The notes under the pieces: model-generated
What the model saw: only the letters and a program-made list of their open reading frames with translations
What the model was told of the DNA's origin: nothing
Database searches by the model: none
Assembly (NCBI GenBank): GCA_052143535.1
Contig: JBKQSS010000047.1
Coordinates: 1-64,000 of the forward strand
DNA length: 64,000 nucleotides
Direction: 5' to 3'
DNA from: JADGRA01 sp052143535
Lineage (GTDB): Bacteria; Myxococcota; Myxococcia; Myxococcales; Myxococcaceae
Shown: in pieces, positions 15,047 to 23,177 of the stretch
Layout of the letters: each line of letters opens with the position of its first letter
Numbering within the stretch: position 1 is the stretch's first letter
Program-made: the position numbers and the translations under genes

Positions 15047-15472
15047 TCACCCCTCGTCGACGAAGTGCGTTTCGATGCGCTGCAGCACCCGTTCAGCGAG
15101 GCCTTTGTGCTGCATGCGCTCCACCAACGGCTGGAGGTCTCCCTTCACATGGACGCGCTGTCGGAGCACGGCTTCGACTGGGTCCAGCGTACCGAGCAAG
15201 AAGCCCTTCCAGACGCTGTAGGGGGCCTCAATTCGGTAGGCTGGGTCGAATTCATCGAGGTCGTCCGGATCGACCAGAATTCTCCAACTCTCGACTTTGC
15301 CCTCCACCGGTCTTAGGTAGACGACGAAGGGCCGGTCCAGTTTCCCTGCTTCGGCCTCTACCACCACGCCGATGTCGGCCGTCCAACCCAGCCCAGCGCG
15401 GACGGTTTCGGGGTCCGCCTCGAGCAGCCTGAGGGCTTCCTCACACCACGCGCGGGACGGAAAGTCAGGCAT
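15047..15472 (-). CDS. SCP2-like sterol-binding domain protein
   Basis: A 141-residue single-domain protein with the strand pattern of SCP2-type lipid carriers: GWTADIGVVVEAEAG, RPFVVYLRPVEGKVESWRIL, the acidic DPDDLDEFDPAYRIEAPYS and WKGFLLGTLDPVEAVLRQRV, which forms the tunnel lid in this fold, then HVKGDLQPLVERM. SCP2 domains bind fatty acyl chains or sterols. The start at ATG 15472 is 17 bp after the Hsp70 stop, so the two are cotranscribed. Lipid transfer or delivery to the Hsp70-like protein is an inference from this pairing. Cytosolic, no signal peptide. Confidence 0.65.
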   Translation of the reverse strand: MPDFPSRAWCEEALRLLEADPETVRAGLGWTADIGVVVEAEAGKLDRPFVVYLRPVEGKVESWRILVDPDDLDEFDPAYRIEAPYSVWKGFLLGTLDPVEAVLRQRVHVKGDLQPLVERMQHKGLAERVLQRIETHFVDEG

Positions 15473-15489
15473 ACCGTGAGAGGAGGCCC

Positions 15490-17100
15490 TCAGCTTCGCC
15501 CGAAAATTCGCCGGAGGCCGGACATCAGGCCAGCCCGTGGCTCCTCTGCGGCTGCCGCAGCGACAGTCATGCGCCGCTGACGCGCCTCGGCCAGGGCGCG
15601 TTTCAGGGTGTCCGGCGTATCCCTGGTCGCCAGAGCAACATGGCGGGGGCCTGCATCGAGGTCGACCACCACTTCCAAGAGGCACTCCTCGTTCAGCCGA
15701 AAGTCGATTCGCCGTCCCGCTGCTGACGCTGGTGCCTTCACCGTTCCCAAGTACTCGTTGTCGACGATGAACTCGCTGTCCCCTTGGAAAATGTCTAACT
15801 CGATGGTCGGAGAATGCTCCTTTGGCCCGGGCAAGCGGAAGCTCGTGGTGAGCGGAATAATCGAGTTCTTATCGATGATTTTCCGAAAGCGGCCGTTCGG
15901 GAGCGCGAACCCAATAGGCATCGACAAAACGTCCAGGAGCGTCACGGCATCAATGGTGCCGAGCGAGTCACCGAGCAGCGCCGCACCCAGCGCCACACAT
16001 TCATCCGGGTGCACGCCCTTGCGCGCCGGCTTGCCGAAGTGGCGGCCAATCTCCTGCTGCACCAGAGGCATCCTGCTCTGACCGCCGACCAGGATGACCT
16101 CGTCGATGGTCGTGCGTTCGATGCCCTTCTCCGCCAGCACCCGGTCGCAGATGGCAAACGTCCGGTCGACCAAGTCGCGAGTGAGCGCGTTGAGCTGCTC
16201 TCGGGTGAGGGGCACGCGAAGGTCTACCGGCTTGCCTTTACGCTCTTCGATGTAGGGCAACTCGATGACAACGTTGGGAATTAGCGTGAGGTCTATCTTC
16301 GCCGCCTCGGCTGCGTTCTTGAGCCGCTGCATGGCAATGGGGCTCTGACTCAGGTCGACCCGGGTCTCGCGCTGGAATGCTGCCAGCACGTAGTCGATAA
16401 TGCGGTTGTCGAAGTCGACGCCTCCCAGAAACGTGTCGCCGCCGGTGGCCAGCACCTCGAAGACGTTGCCCGTCACCTGGAGGACAGAGACGTCAAAGGT
16501 GCCTCCCCCCAGGTCATAGACAAGGATGTTCTGATCCAGACCGCGGTTGAATCCGTAGGCCAGTGCCGCGGCCGTTGGCTCGTTGACGATGCGCTTGACG
16601 TCGAAGCCCGCGAGCAGTCCGGCCTCCTTGACCGCCTGCCGCTGGTGGTCGTTGTAGTAGGCGGGCACGGAGATGACGGCCTCTTCGACCGCCCCCCCGA
16701 GGAACTGCTCAGCGATGCGTTTGGCTTGAGCCAGCACGAAACTGCTGATTTGCGGCAGCGAATAGGTCGTGCCGCCGAGGTTCACCGCAGCATCCCCTTT
16801 GGGACCCTCGACAATCTCGTAGGTGAAATAGCCCTTAATCTCCTGGACGATGCGCGAGTTGTACTGCCGGCCGATGAGCCGTTTGCCGCCGTAAATGGTG
16901 TTGGTGGGATTGACGACCATTTGGTCCTTGGCAACGTTGCCGACCAAAAGGTCGCCCTTGGCAGAGAGCGCGACGACCGAGGGCAGAATGAGGTTGCCAC
17001 GGTCAGTCGGGACGACCTTGGGAATCCGGTTCCTCACCGACGCCACGCAAGTATTGGTGGTGCCAAGGTCAATACCGACGATGCGCGGTTTTTCGGCCAT
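15490..17100 (-). CDS. Lidless Hsp70 (DnaK-like) chaperone
   Basis: A 536-residue Hsp70-family ATPase. The nucleotide-binding domain is complete: VGIDLGTTNTCVA (phosphate 1), VYDLGGGTFDVSVL (phosphate 2), VNEPTAAALAYGFNRG and VILVGGQSRMPLVQ (adenosine). It is followed by a substrate-binding beta domain (LLDVLSMPIGFALPNGR to NEECLLEVVVDLD), but the long helical lid of DnaK is replaced by about 45 residues ending in SGLRRIFGRS. At some 100 residues shorter than DnaK, it should have fast substrate exchange or a specialised client. Cytosolic. ATG 17100 starts at the canonical N-terminus. No dnaJ or grpE is adjacent; the SCP2-like gene is directly downstream. Confidence 0.88.
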   Translation of the reverse strand: MAEKPRIVGIDLGTTNTCVASVRNRIPKVVPTDRGNLILPSVVALSAKGDLLVGNVAKDQMVVNPTNTIYGGKRLIGRQYNSRIVQEIKGYFTYEIVEGPKGDAAVNLGGTTYSLPQISSFVLAQAKRIAEQFLGGAVEEAVISVPAYYNDHQRQAVKEAGLLAGFDVKRIVNEPTAAALAYGFNRGLDQNILVYDLGGGTFDVSVLQVTGNVFEVLATGGDTFLGGVDFDNRIIDYVLAAFQRETRVDLSQSPIAMQRLKNAAEAAKIDLTLIPNVVIELPYIEERKGKPVDLRVPLTREQLNALTRDLVDRTFAICDRVLAEKGIERTTIDEVILVGGQSRMPLVQQEIGRHFGKPARKGVHPDECVALGAALLGDSLGTIDAVTLLDVLSMPIGFALPNGRFRKIIDKNSIIPLTTSFRLPGPKEHSPTIELDIFQGDSEFIVDNEYLGTVKAPASAAGRRIDFRLNEECLLEVVVDLDAGPRHVALATRDTPDTLKRALAEARQRRMTVAAAAAEEPRAGLMSGLRRIFGRS

Positions 17101-17190
17101 GGAGCGTCTCACCAGTCTAAGCCGCGAGGGGCTGCCCCACCACTGCCAAGGGCGTTCGAGATTTTGACCAGCGGGCCGAGCGGCTCGACC

Positions 17191-17925
17191 ATGGGCCTGG
17201 TCTCGATGCCCCGTCTGCCCTTGCTCCTACTGCTGAGCCTCGCCGCGTGGGGTTGTGCCACCGCACCAGTGCGTAACGCACCTACCCCCTCCCCCGCCCC
17301 TGTCCCTTCTGTCGAACACGCACCCGCCCCGGACGCGCGCCAGCAGACGGTGGCGCTGGCCCGCCGACTGCTTGGCCGGCGAACCGTGAGCTGGCCAGGG
17401 GACGGCTTCCCGGATGACTGCTCGGGGCTGGTGGAAGGCATCTACGCCGCGGTCGGAATGCCTCTACAGGGCGCTGCGCAGCACGGGGACAATGGCGTGA
17501 CGGGCCTGTACCGGTACGCCCAAGCACGCGGCCGCATTTTTGTGTCTGGAGTCCCAGCCCCAGGGGACCTGGTCTTTTTTCGCGACACCTATAACCAAAA
17601 TCGCGACGGAGTCCTCGATGGTGGACTCACCCATGTCGCACTGGTGGAGTCCGTGTCGGACGATGGCACTGTCGCCATCATTCACCGGGTGCGCCGAGGC
17701 GTCATGCGCTACCGGATGAACCTGAGCCGCCCCCAGACGCATACCGACGCCCGCACCGGCTCCGTCCTCAACGACTACCTTCGTGGATCGACTGGCGCGA
17801 GCCGCCCTGTTCTGACCGGTCAACTCTTCGTCGCCTTCGCGTCGTTGCTCCCTGCGGATGTCCCCCAGGGGCCCCGTGCTGCCCTGCCAGTGCTGGCGCC
17901 GCAACCGGCCGGGGGCTCGATCTGA
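17191..17925 (+). CDS. NlpC/P60-type peptidoglycan hydrolase lipoprotein
   Basis: A 244-residue exported lipoprotein: hydrophobic segment PLLLLLSLAAWGC ends in a lipobox cysteine (about residue 22), then a Pro/Ala linker. The catalytic domain has the cysteine in DDCSGLVEGIYAAVG, the conserved APGDLVFF strand and the histidine in GGLTHVALVESV, matching NlpC/P60 cysteine peptidases that cut cell-wall peptides. An insert TYNQNRDGVLDGG before the His resembles a short metal-binding loop. Starts at ATG 17191 or 17206 both give the signal peptide. It diverges from the Hsp70 gene and converges with the zinc-ribbon gene 11 bp away. Confidence 0.82.
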   Translation: MGLVSMPRLPLLLLLSLAAWGCATAPVRNAPTPSPAPVPSVEHAPAPDARQQTVALARRLLGRRTVSWPGDGFPDDCSGLVEGIYAAVGMPLQGAAQHGDNGVTGLYRYAQARGRIFVSGVPAPGDLVFFRDTYNQNRDGVLDGGLTHVALVESVSDDGTVAIIHRVRRGVMRYRMNLSRPQTHTDARTGSVLNDYLRGSTGASRPVLTGQLFVAFASLLPADVPQGPRAALPVLAPQPAGGSI

Positions 17926-17936
17926 AGTAATTGCTC

Positions 17937-20186
17937 TCAGTGCGGCTCGCGTGGCTCCGCCGCGCGGGCGTCGTCGGCCAGCGTCTGCGCCAAGGCGTGG
18001 TTCGGGTTGAGCGCAAGGGTCGCGTCGAACTGGCTCGCTGCCAGGTCCAGGCGCTTGGTTTGCAGCGCCAACCGCCCTCCCAGGACGTAGGCACGGATGA
18101 ACGTGTTGTCGCGCTGTTGCAGCGCCCGCATCGCATCCAGGGCCTCCGACGCGGTTTCGGGAGGGACGCGCGTGTTGAGGGCGTACTCGGCATTGGCGAT
18201 GTCGGCCCATCCGTCCAGTCCCCCCATTTGGCGGTATCGCTCGGCGAGCACAATCGCCTGGTCCCGACCGTCGATGGCGTCAAAGAGAGCCTCGGTTCGA
18301 GTCCGCGCGAGGAGCTCAGCTGGCTTTGTGGCATCGAGCTTCATCAAGGCGGCGTAGGCCAAGTTGGCCTGCGCCTGGACCTTCTTCGCGTCCTCGATGA
18401 GCGGGTCGCTCTTCACTTTGAGGGCACTGATTTTGTCCAAGAGGCGATTGGCTTGAACGCGCCAGTCCAGGCCCGGGCGCTCCGCCTCGAGACGTGCCTT
18501 TTGGGTGGTGAGAGCGTCCGCTTCGCGCGTGTAGCGCTGTATGGCGGCTCGTCGGTCATCCAAGTCAAGCAGCAGGGCCAGAGCCAGAGCCGCGTGGGCC
18601 TCGACGTAGCGCGGCTGCGACGACACGAGCGCCCTCAGCCGCCCCTCTGCCTGGGAGCGCGACGTCGCATCATCCCTCCGCAACTGGGCAAAAACCGCCT
18701 CCTCTTCAACCACCGCGGCAACCGGTGCGCTTTGCCAGCTGGGTAGAAAGGACCGCACCAGCGCGGCGCCCAAAGCGAGCACAACCAACGACAGGACAAT
18801 TCCGAGGGCGTTGCGGTTTCGACGCTCATACCCGCGCCGTAATGCCATCTCAGCGGCGTCCACTCTACTCTCCAGGCCAGGAAGCCGGAGGCCGGGAAGC
18901 GGCGGTACCAGGCTGTCCGGCTCCTCCGGCGGAAGCATCACCCCCCCGGACCGGGCGCGTTTGGGGGCGGGGGGGGCGCCGAAAAGCACGGTGCCTGCGT
19001 GCGCGCCGGCCGGGGCAGCCAGAGAGGCAACCGCCGTGGCTGCCGTAGCGTCACGCACCTCGCTCCGGCCGGGCACCCCCAGCTGAGGCGGCGTGGCTGC
19101 TGGGACTTGGGGCGAGGACCGGGCTCCGCCCGCGGGCGCAGCCAACGTGGCAGGCGCGATGGGAGCCTGTGGCTTCGCTGTTGCGCCGGGGCCTGCGACG
19201 GCGGAGGCCCCGGAAACCGGGGTTCGCTCGAGGGGCAAGGGGGCGGGCGTCGTGGCTGCAGCCGAGCCACCAAACACTTGTGTCGGGGCAGCTCCAGGCG
19301 GCGCCGGCGCGGCCGCCGGCGGGCTCGTGCCTGCACCGAAGGTTTGGTTCCGGCCCGCGCCAGGCGGGGCGGGTGCCGGAGCCGCCGCTCCGAAAACCTG
19401 GGTGCGGCCGCCTTCAGGGGGGGCCGGCGCGGGTGGCGGCGGGGCGGCTGTGCCTCCGAAGACTTGCGTCCGGCCCGCGCCAGCCGAGGCCGGGGACGCC
19501 ACTGGCGGGGCAGCCGCGCCTCCGAAGACTTGTGTCCGGCTCGCACCTGCCGAGGCCGGCGGCGTCACCGGCGTGGCAGCCGCGCCTCCGAAGACTTGCG
19601 TCCGGCCCACGCCAGCCGGGGCGGGCGACGTCACCGGCGGGGCAGCTGCGCCTCCGAAAACTTGCGTCCGGCCCACGCCAGCCGGGGCGGGCGGCGTCAC
19701 CGGGGGGGCAGCCGCGCCTCCGAAGACTTGCGTCCGACTCGCGCCGGGAGCGGTCGGCACGGGCGCAGTTGGGGCAGCCGCTCCCCCGAAAAGCTGTGTT
19801 TGGTTCAGCGCGGATGGAGGCGGCGCAGCGGCAGCGTCCGCGCCAACGCCACCGAAAACCTGGGTCCGGTTTCCGACGGCGGGAGCGGGGGGCGGCGCCT
19901 TGTCCGTTCCAAAGGCGGGCGTCGGTGCGACGTCAGGTGGCCGGTGGGACGGCTGGACAGCGGCACCGCCAAAGACTTGGGTGCGCGGCGCACCCGCTGG
20001 GGAGGCCGGGAGATTCTTCGACTGCGCCTCAGCCTGAGGGGCATCGCCAGGCCGGTAGGCGATGAAGACGTGGCCACACCGGGTGCACTGCACCGGCGCC
20101 CCGCCCGGGGGTACCAGCCGGTCATCGAGTGCGTAGAGCGTCTGGCACTGGGGGCAACCGATTTGCACGACCCTGGGCCATATCAC
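17937..20186 (-). CDS. Zinc-ribbon, TQVFGG-repeat, single-pass membrane TPR protein
   Basis: A 749-residue modular protein. The N-terminus has an MJ0042-type zinc ribbon (CPQC and CTRC, with GHVFIAY). Residues about 65-310 contain eleven or so copies of a 22-residue Pro/Ala unit centred on RTQVFGGAAAPP. One membrane helix (IVLSLVVLALGAALV, about 460-480) follows, then a 265-residue TPR-like helical domain. This places the zinc ribbon and repeats in the cytoplasm and the TPR part outside. The repeated Thr in RTQVFG resembles the TxxF motifs phosphorylated by Ser/Thr kinases and read by FHA domains; that is inference. A GTG at 20168 is an alternative start closer to the first cysteine. Function unknown. 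Confidence 0.75.
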   Translation of the reverse strand: MIWPRVVQIGCPQCQTLYALDDRLVPPGGAPVQCTRCGHVFIAYRPGDAPQAEAQSKNLPASPAGAPRTQVFGGAAVQPSHRPPDVAPTPAFGTDKAPPPAPAVGNRTQVFGGVGADAAAAPPPSALNQTQLFGGAAAPTAPVPTAPGASRTQVFGGAAAPPVTPPAPAGVGRTQVFGGAAAPPVTSPAPAGVGRTQVFGGAAATPVTPPASAGASRTQVFGGAAAPPVASPASAGAGRTQVFGGTAAPPPPAPAPPEGGRTQVFGAAAPAPAPPGAGRNQTFGAGTSPPAAAPAPPGAAPTQVFGGSAAATTPAPLPLERTPVSGASAVAGPGATAKPQAPIAPATLAAPAGGARSSPQVPAATPPQLGVPGRSEVRDATAATAVASLAAPAGAHAGTVLFGAPPAPKRARSGGVMLPPEEPDSLVPPLPGLRLPGLESRVDAAEMALRRGYERRNRNALGIVLSLVVLALGAALVRSFLPSWQSAPVAAVVEEEAVFAQLRRDDATSRSQAEGRLRALVSSQPRYVEAHAALALALLLDLDDRRAAIQRYTREADALTTQKARLEAERPGLDWRVQANRLLDKISALKVKSDPLIEDAKKVQAQANLAYAALMKLDATKPAELLARTRTEALFDAIDGRDQAIVLAERYRQMGGLDGWADIANAEYALNTRVPPETASEALDAMRALQQRDNTFIRAYVLGGRLALQTKRLDLAASQFDATLALNPNHALAQTLADDARAAEPREPH
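19267..19990 (-). repeat. 66-bp tandem repeat array encoding TQVFGG units
   Basis: The codons for TQVFG recur at an exact 66-bp period, seen on the plus strand as CGAAAACCTGGGTGCG or CGAAGACTTGCGTCC at 19391, 19457, 19523, 19589, 19655, 19721, 19787 and 19853, with less regular units on either side. Neighbouring units are nearly identical at DNA level, so the array probably changes length by slippage or recombination while keeping frame (22 codons). Confidence 0.9.
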
Positions 20187-20218
20187 GCCTGAGGGACCAG
20201 GCAGCGCTGGAGCCCACT

Positions 20219-20250
20219 ACCCCTGGGGGGCGTCAGCCTGCCCCAGGGGT
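20219..20250. terminator. Hairpin between lysC and the zinc-ribbon gene
   Basis: ACCCCTGGGG (20219-20228) and its complement CCCCAGGGGT (20241-20250) form a perfect 10-bp stem with a 12-nt loop in the gap where lysC ends and the zinc-ribbon gene begins. No T-run follows on either strand, so termination is plausible rather than shown. Confidence 0.35.
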
Positions 20251-20296
20251 GTCCCTCACCCGGCGGCCGAGCAGCGGGCCCCAGACCCAGCGAGCC

Positions 20297-21535
20297 TCAA
20301 CCGCGGATACCCTCGCTAGCCGCCGCGTCGAGGCCGAACTCGGTATGAAGGCTGCGGACGGCAAGCTCGGTGTATTTCTCGTGGACAACGCAGCTCACCT
20401 TGATTTCCGAGGTTGAAATCATCTCGATGTTGACGCCCTCGTCGGCGAGCACCCGGAACATCCGCGCCGCAACACCGGCGTGGTTCCGCATCCCGACCCC
20501 GACGATGGAGACTTTGGCAATCTGGGCGTCACTCTCGACTGACGAAATCCCCAGCTCTCCTGCGACCCTGGCCATCACCTCACGAGCCTCAGCAAGGTCT
20601 GGCTTGTTGACAGTGAAGTTCAAGTCGCTCCGCCCCTGTCGGGCAGCGGTCTGGACGATGATGTCCACCTCGATGTGCCGGTCACTGAGCGCACCAAAAA
20701 TTCGAGAGGCAACGCCCGGATGGTCGGGAACTTCTCGCAGGGTGATTCGCGCTTGATTTCGGTCGTGGGCGATGCCACTGACGACGACTTGCTCCATGGC
20801 CGCATCCTCCGTGCAAACCAGCGTGCCCGGGTCCTCGCTAAAAGACGACTTCACCCACAGCGGGACCCGGTACTTCATGGCAAATTCCACGGAACGAATC
20901 TGCAGCACCTTCGCGCCAAGGCTGGCCAGCTCCAACATCTCCTCGTAGGAGATTTTGGCGAGCTTCCGCGCGGCCGGGCAAAGGTTCGGGTCCGCCGTGT
21001 AGACACCCAGCACGTCCGTGTAGATTTCGCATGCCTCGGCTCCGAGGGCAGCCGCGAGAGCCACGGCCGTGGTGTCTGAGCCTCCCCGCCCAAGGGTGGT
21101 GATGTTCCCCGCTTCATCCGTCCCCTGGAAGCCTGCGACCACCGCCACCCGACCTGCCCGCAGCGTCTGGGCGAGCGCCCCCGCATCGATGTGCTGAATG
21201 CGGGCCTTGCCGTGGACGGCGTCGGTCACAATCCTCACCTGGTGGGCAAGGAAGCTGGTCGCTTCTCCGCCTTCGGCCTGGATGGCGAGCGCGACCAAGC
21301 CCACCGTCACCTGCTCGCCGGTGGCCACCACCACATCCTGCTCGCGCTCGTTCGGTGTCGGCGTCACGGCCCGGACCAGTGCGAGGAGTCGATTCGTCTC
21401 CCCCGCCATGGCCGAGACCACCAGCACCACGTCGTGACCTTCAGCCCGGGCCTTGAGCGCACGCCGGGCGACGTTGCGGATTCGCTCCACGTCCCCGACC
21501 GAGGTTCCACCGAATTTCTGGACCAGGCAACCCAT
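20297..21535 (-). CDS. lysC: Aspartate kinase
   Basis: A 412-residue enzyme that phosphorylates aspartate in the first step of lysine, threonine and methionine synthesis. The kinase domain opens with LVQKFGGTSVGD and has VVLVVSAMAGETNRLL, ITTLGRGGSDTTAVALA (substrate site) and EIYTDVLGVYTADPN. Two ACT domains follow: ITLREVPDHPGVASRIFGAL and VSIVGVGMRNHAGVAARMFRVL with NIEMISTSEIKVSCVV, which bind feedback inhibitors. ATG 21535 gives the canonical N-terminus; upstream codons are unrelated. It is divergent from hutH by about 100 bp. Confidence 0.95.
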   Translation of the reverse strand: MGCLVQKFGGTSVGDVERIRNVARRALKARAEGHDVVLVVSAMAGETNRLLALVRAVTPTPNEREQDVVVATGEQVTVGLVALAIQAEGGEATSFLAHQVRIVTDAVHGKARIQHIDAGALAQTLRAGRVAVVAGFQGTDEAGNITTLGRGGSDTTAVALAAALGAEACEIYTDVLGVYTADPNLCPAARKLAKISYEEMLELASLGAKVLQIRSVEFAMKYRVPLWVKSSFSEDPGTLVCTEDAAMEQVVVSGIAHDRNQARITLREVPDHPGVASRIFGALSDRHIEVDIIVQTAARQGRSDLNFTVNKPDLAEAREVMARVAGELGISSVESDAQIAKVSIVGVGMRNHAGVAARMFRVLADEGVNIEMISTSEIKVSCVVHEKYTELAVRSLHTEFGLDAAASEGIRG

Positions 21536-21637
21536 GAGATAGCTCGTGCGCCAAGCCACTCTCTCGCTTAGACGAGAGGCGGGGCGGTGCGCTACCGTGC
21601 CCGACCCTCCCTTCGCACGGTCGGGCTTCTGACGCAG

Positions 21638-23167
21638 ATGGCGACGACACGCAAGCTCTTGCTCGACGGCGATACTCTCACCCTGGAGGCCATCGGCGAG
21701 GTGGCTCTCGGCAGGCTCGAGGTCGGGCTTTCCGCCGGGGCACGAGGCCGAGTGGAGCGAGCCCGTGCCCTGGTCGAGCAGGTGGCAGAGGGCAACGCGC
21801 CCGCCTACGGCATCAACACCGGCTTCGGGACGCTCGCCGAGGTGCGCATCGAGAAGAAGGACCTGCGCACTTTGCAGCGAAACCTCCTGCTCTCGCACGC
21901 CGCCGGCGTCGGGGAGCCCCTTCCTCTGCCCGAGGCCCGCGCTCTCTTGCTACTGCGCTGCAACGTGCTGGCCAAGGGCTACTCCGGAATCCGACCGCGC
22001 ACACTGGACCTCGCTTTGGCCATGCTGGCCCGAGACGTCGTGCCGGTCGTTCCCGCCCGGGGAAGCGTCGGGGCGTCAGGCGACCTGGCTCCTCTGGCAC
22101 ACCTGGCGCTGGTCCTCATCGGCGAGGGGGAGGCGTTCTACCGTGGAGAGCGACTGCCGGGGGCCGAGGCCTTGTCGCGGGCCGGCCTGGAGCCAGTGGT
22201 GCTGGAGGCGAAGGAGGGCCTTGCGCTGGTCAACGGCACTCAGGCGATGAGCGCCGTCGGCAGTCTCGCTCTGTTGCGTGCCGAACTTCTGGGCGAGATT
22301 GCGGACATCGCCGGTGCGATGACTTTGGAGGGACTTTTGGGCAGCCACCGTCCCTTTCTTGCGCCCATCCAGCGCGTCCGGCCGCACCCGGGGCAGGAGG
22401 AATGCGCCGCTCACCTGCGGGCCCTCCTCGAGGAAAGCGCCATCGTTGAGAGCCACCGGGACTGCGCCAAGGTTCAGGACCCCTACTCGCTCCGCTGCAT
22501 GCCACAGGTGCATGGCGCGGCTCGCGAGGGCCTTGCCTTTTGCCGCCGGATTCTGGGGGTGGAGGTGAACAGCGCCACCGACAATCCGCTGGTTTTCCCC
22601 GAAGAAGGCCTCATCCTTAGTGGTGGAAACTTCCACGGGCAGCCGGTTTCCCTCGCGCTCGACGTCTTGGCCATGGCGCTGACGCAGCTATCGGCCATCA
22701 GCGAGCGACGGGTTGAACAGCTGGTCAACCCCTCGTTGAGCGGGCTTCCTCCCTTCTTGGCCCGCGACTCGGGTCTCAACTCCGGATTCATGATTGCCCA
22801 AGTCACCTCGGCGGCACTCGTCGCCGAGTCGAGAATTTTGTGCCACCCGGCGTCGGTGGACTCCATCCCCTCGTCCGCCGGGCGCGAGGACCACGTCAGC
22901 ATGGGCATGACTGCGGCGCTGAAGGCCGCCCAAGTGGCGGACTTCACTCGAAGCTGCCTGGCCATCGAGATTCTCGTGGCGGCGCAGGCGCTCGACCTCC
23001 GCGCGCCCCTTCGTCCTGGGCGAGGCGTACACGCCGCGCACCAGCTTGTCCGCCAGCGAGTGCCGACGCTGGACCGCGACCGGGAGGTCCATCGCGATGT
23101 GTCTCAGGTGAGTGCCCTCATTGATTCTGGCGAACTGGTCGCGGCAGTGCGCGCTGCGACGGCCTGA
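21638..23167 (+). CDS. hutH: Histidine ammonia-lyase
   Basis: A 509-residue cytosolic lyase that converts histidine to urocanate, the first step of histidine use as carbon and nitrogen source. The MIO cofactor-forming Ala-Ser-Gly lies in GSVGASGDLAPLAH; other family blocks are PAYGINTGFGTLA, VQDPYSLRCMPQVHGA, SATDNPLVF and SGGNFHGQPVSLALD. ATG 21638 begins the conserved N-terminus. No other hut genes are in the window, so it is separated from hutU/hutI. A tyrosine or phenylalanine ammonia-lyase cannot be fully excluded, but the length and blocks fit HutH. Confidence 0.92.
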   Translation: MATTRKLLLDGDTLTLEAIGEVALGRLEVGLSAGARGRVERARALVEQVAEGNAPAYGINTGFGTLAEVRIEKKDLRTLQRNLLLSHAAGVGEPLPLPEARALLLLRCNVLAKGYSGIRPRTLDLALAMLARDVVPVVPARGSVGASGDLAPLAHLALVLIGEGEAFYRGERLPGAEALSRAGLEPVVLEAKEGLALVNGTQAMSAVGSLALLRAELLGEIADIAGAMTLEGLLGSHRPFLAPIQRVRPHPGQEECAAHLRALLEESAIVESHRDCAKVQDPYSLRCMPQVHGAAREGLAFCRRILGVEVNSATDNPLVFPEEGLILSGGNFHGQPVSLALDVLAMALTQLSAISERRVEQLVNPSLSGLPPFLARDSGLNSGFMIAQVTSAALVAESRILCHPASVDSIPSSAGREDHVSMGMTAALKAAQVADFTRSCLAIEILVAAQALDLRAPLRPGRGVHAAHQLVRQRVPTLDRDREVHRDVSQVSALIDSGELVAAVRAATA

Positions 23168-23177
23168 GTTTCCCTTG

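Noticed and set aside
15608..16284. Plus-strand frames opposite the Hsp70 gene
   Set aside because: No motif and no ribosome site; explained by the strong third-position GC bias of the Hsp70 gene.
19267..19990. CRISPR-like array
   Set aside because: The regular 66-bp repeats have no unique spacers and encode a continuous protein repeat in frame.
18999..20192. Long open frames opposite the zinc-ribbon gene
   Set aside because: They are Arg/Gly-rich mirror frames of the repeat array, without ribosome sites or recognisable domains.
20219..20250. Classical Rho-independent terminator
   Set aside because: The stem is perfect but lacks a T-run on either side, so it is kept only as a low-confidence hairpin.
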